A stretch of 29,357 nt of DNA from assembly GCA_900544755.1 (NCBI GenBank), contig UQWQ01000015.1:1-29357 (forward strand), written 5' to 3'. This document shows positions 29,304-29,357 of this stretch, in pieces. The stretch's first letter is position 1; each line of letters begins with the position of its first letter. The notes below the pieces were generated by a model. It had not been told where the DNA came from, did no database searches, and was given only the letters and a program-made list of their open reading frames with translations. Position numbers and translations under genes: made by a program. Source of the stretch: an uncultured Collinsella sp. (GTDB taxonomy: Bacteria; Actinomycetota; Coriobacteriia; Coriobacteriales; Coriobacteriaceae).

Positions 29304-29357
29304 AGTCGTTGGGGACGTTCTTAAACGACTAGTCAAACAAGAACGTCCCCAACGACT
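29304..29357. repeat. perfect 19-bp inverted repeat at the window edge
   Basis: AGTCGTTGGGGACGTTCTT (29304-29322) and its exact complement (29339-29357) flank a 16-base centre containing the palindrome GACTAGTC. AACGACT also occurs inside the centre (29324-29330), giving an alternative, mutually exclusive pairing with AGTCGTT. The right arm ends exactly at the window end, so the element may continue. It lies upstream of the GNAT gene. Confidence 0.85.

Overview
The window looks like chromosomal DNA from a high-GC gut anaerobe of the Coriobacteriia, most likely Collinsella or a close relative. The reasons are GC-rich codon use, the gene repertoire (class II GalT, BceAB-type ABC exporter, agmatine deiminase genes with APC antiporters, COG1373-type ATPase), and two LuxR-type regulators with a seven-helix membrane domain, an architecture I associate with this class. 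The genus is inference. There are no rRNAs, tRNAs, phage genes, transposase genes or CRISPR arrays.

Layout. 1-4234: galK-galT on the minus strand, divergent from a LacI-family regulator, with three copies of one operator-like sequence between them. 4364-5524: flavodiiron protein FprA. 5591-7587: a DeoR-family repressor divergent from a class II ketose-bisphosphate aldolase. 7588-7909: a non-coding block with a 25-bp perfect inverted repeat around a strong terminator, plus a diverged direct repeat. 7910-9528: AraC-type regulator and HAD phosphatase, minus strand. 10018-11004: a fused Nudix (MutT-like) and Vsr mismatch-endonuclease protein. 11145-14157: BceA/BceB-type ABC transporter. 14488-22210: an agmatine catabolism region with a membrane LuxR regulator divergent from putrescine carbamoyltransferase (ptcA), an agmatine/putrescine antiporter (aguD), a divergent agmatine deiminase (aguA), a second antiporter paralogue, and a small unknown gene in reverse. 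22339-26748: a second membrane LuxR regulator followed by an amidohydrolase and a MATE transporter. 27000-28169: an AAA/DUF4143 ATPase. 28544-29194: GNAT acetyltransferase.

How the genes work together. GalK and GalT perform the first steps of the Leloir pathway, probably under the adjacent LacI protein. AguA converts agmatine to N-carbamoylputrescine and ammonia. PtcA phosphorolyses this to putrescine and carbamoyl phosphate, and AguD exchanges putrescine for agmatine. The carbamate kinase that would harvest ATP is not in the window. LuxR1 is the natural candidate regulator for ptcA onward, and LuxR2 for the amidohydrolase-MATE pair.

The most unusual content is non-coding. A module of about 290 bp occurs twice (14191-14485 and 28186-28478). 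Each copy lies between convergent genes and contains a three-helix hairpin, with terminator-type hairpins on both sides. Separately, several hairpins share a (G)GGGACAG loop but have different stems. A 23-bp unit is repeated four times upstream of the ATPase. The leader of aguA is long and rich in hairpins.
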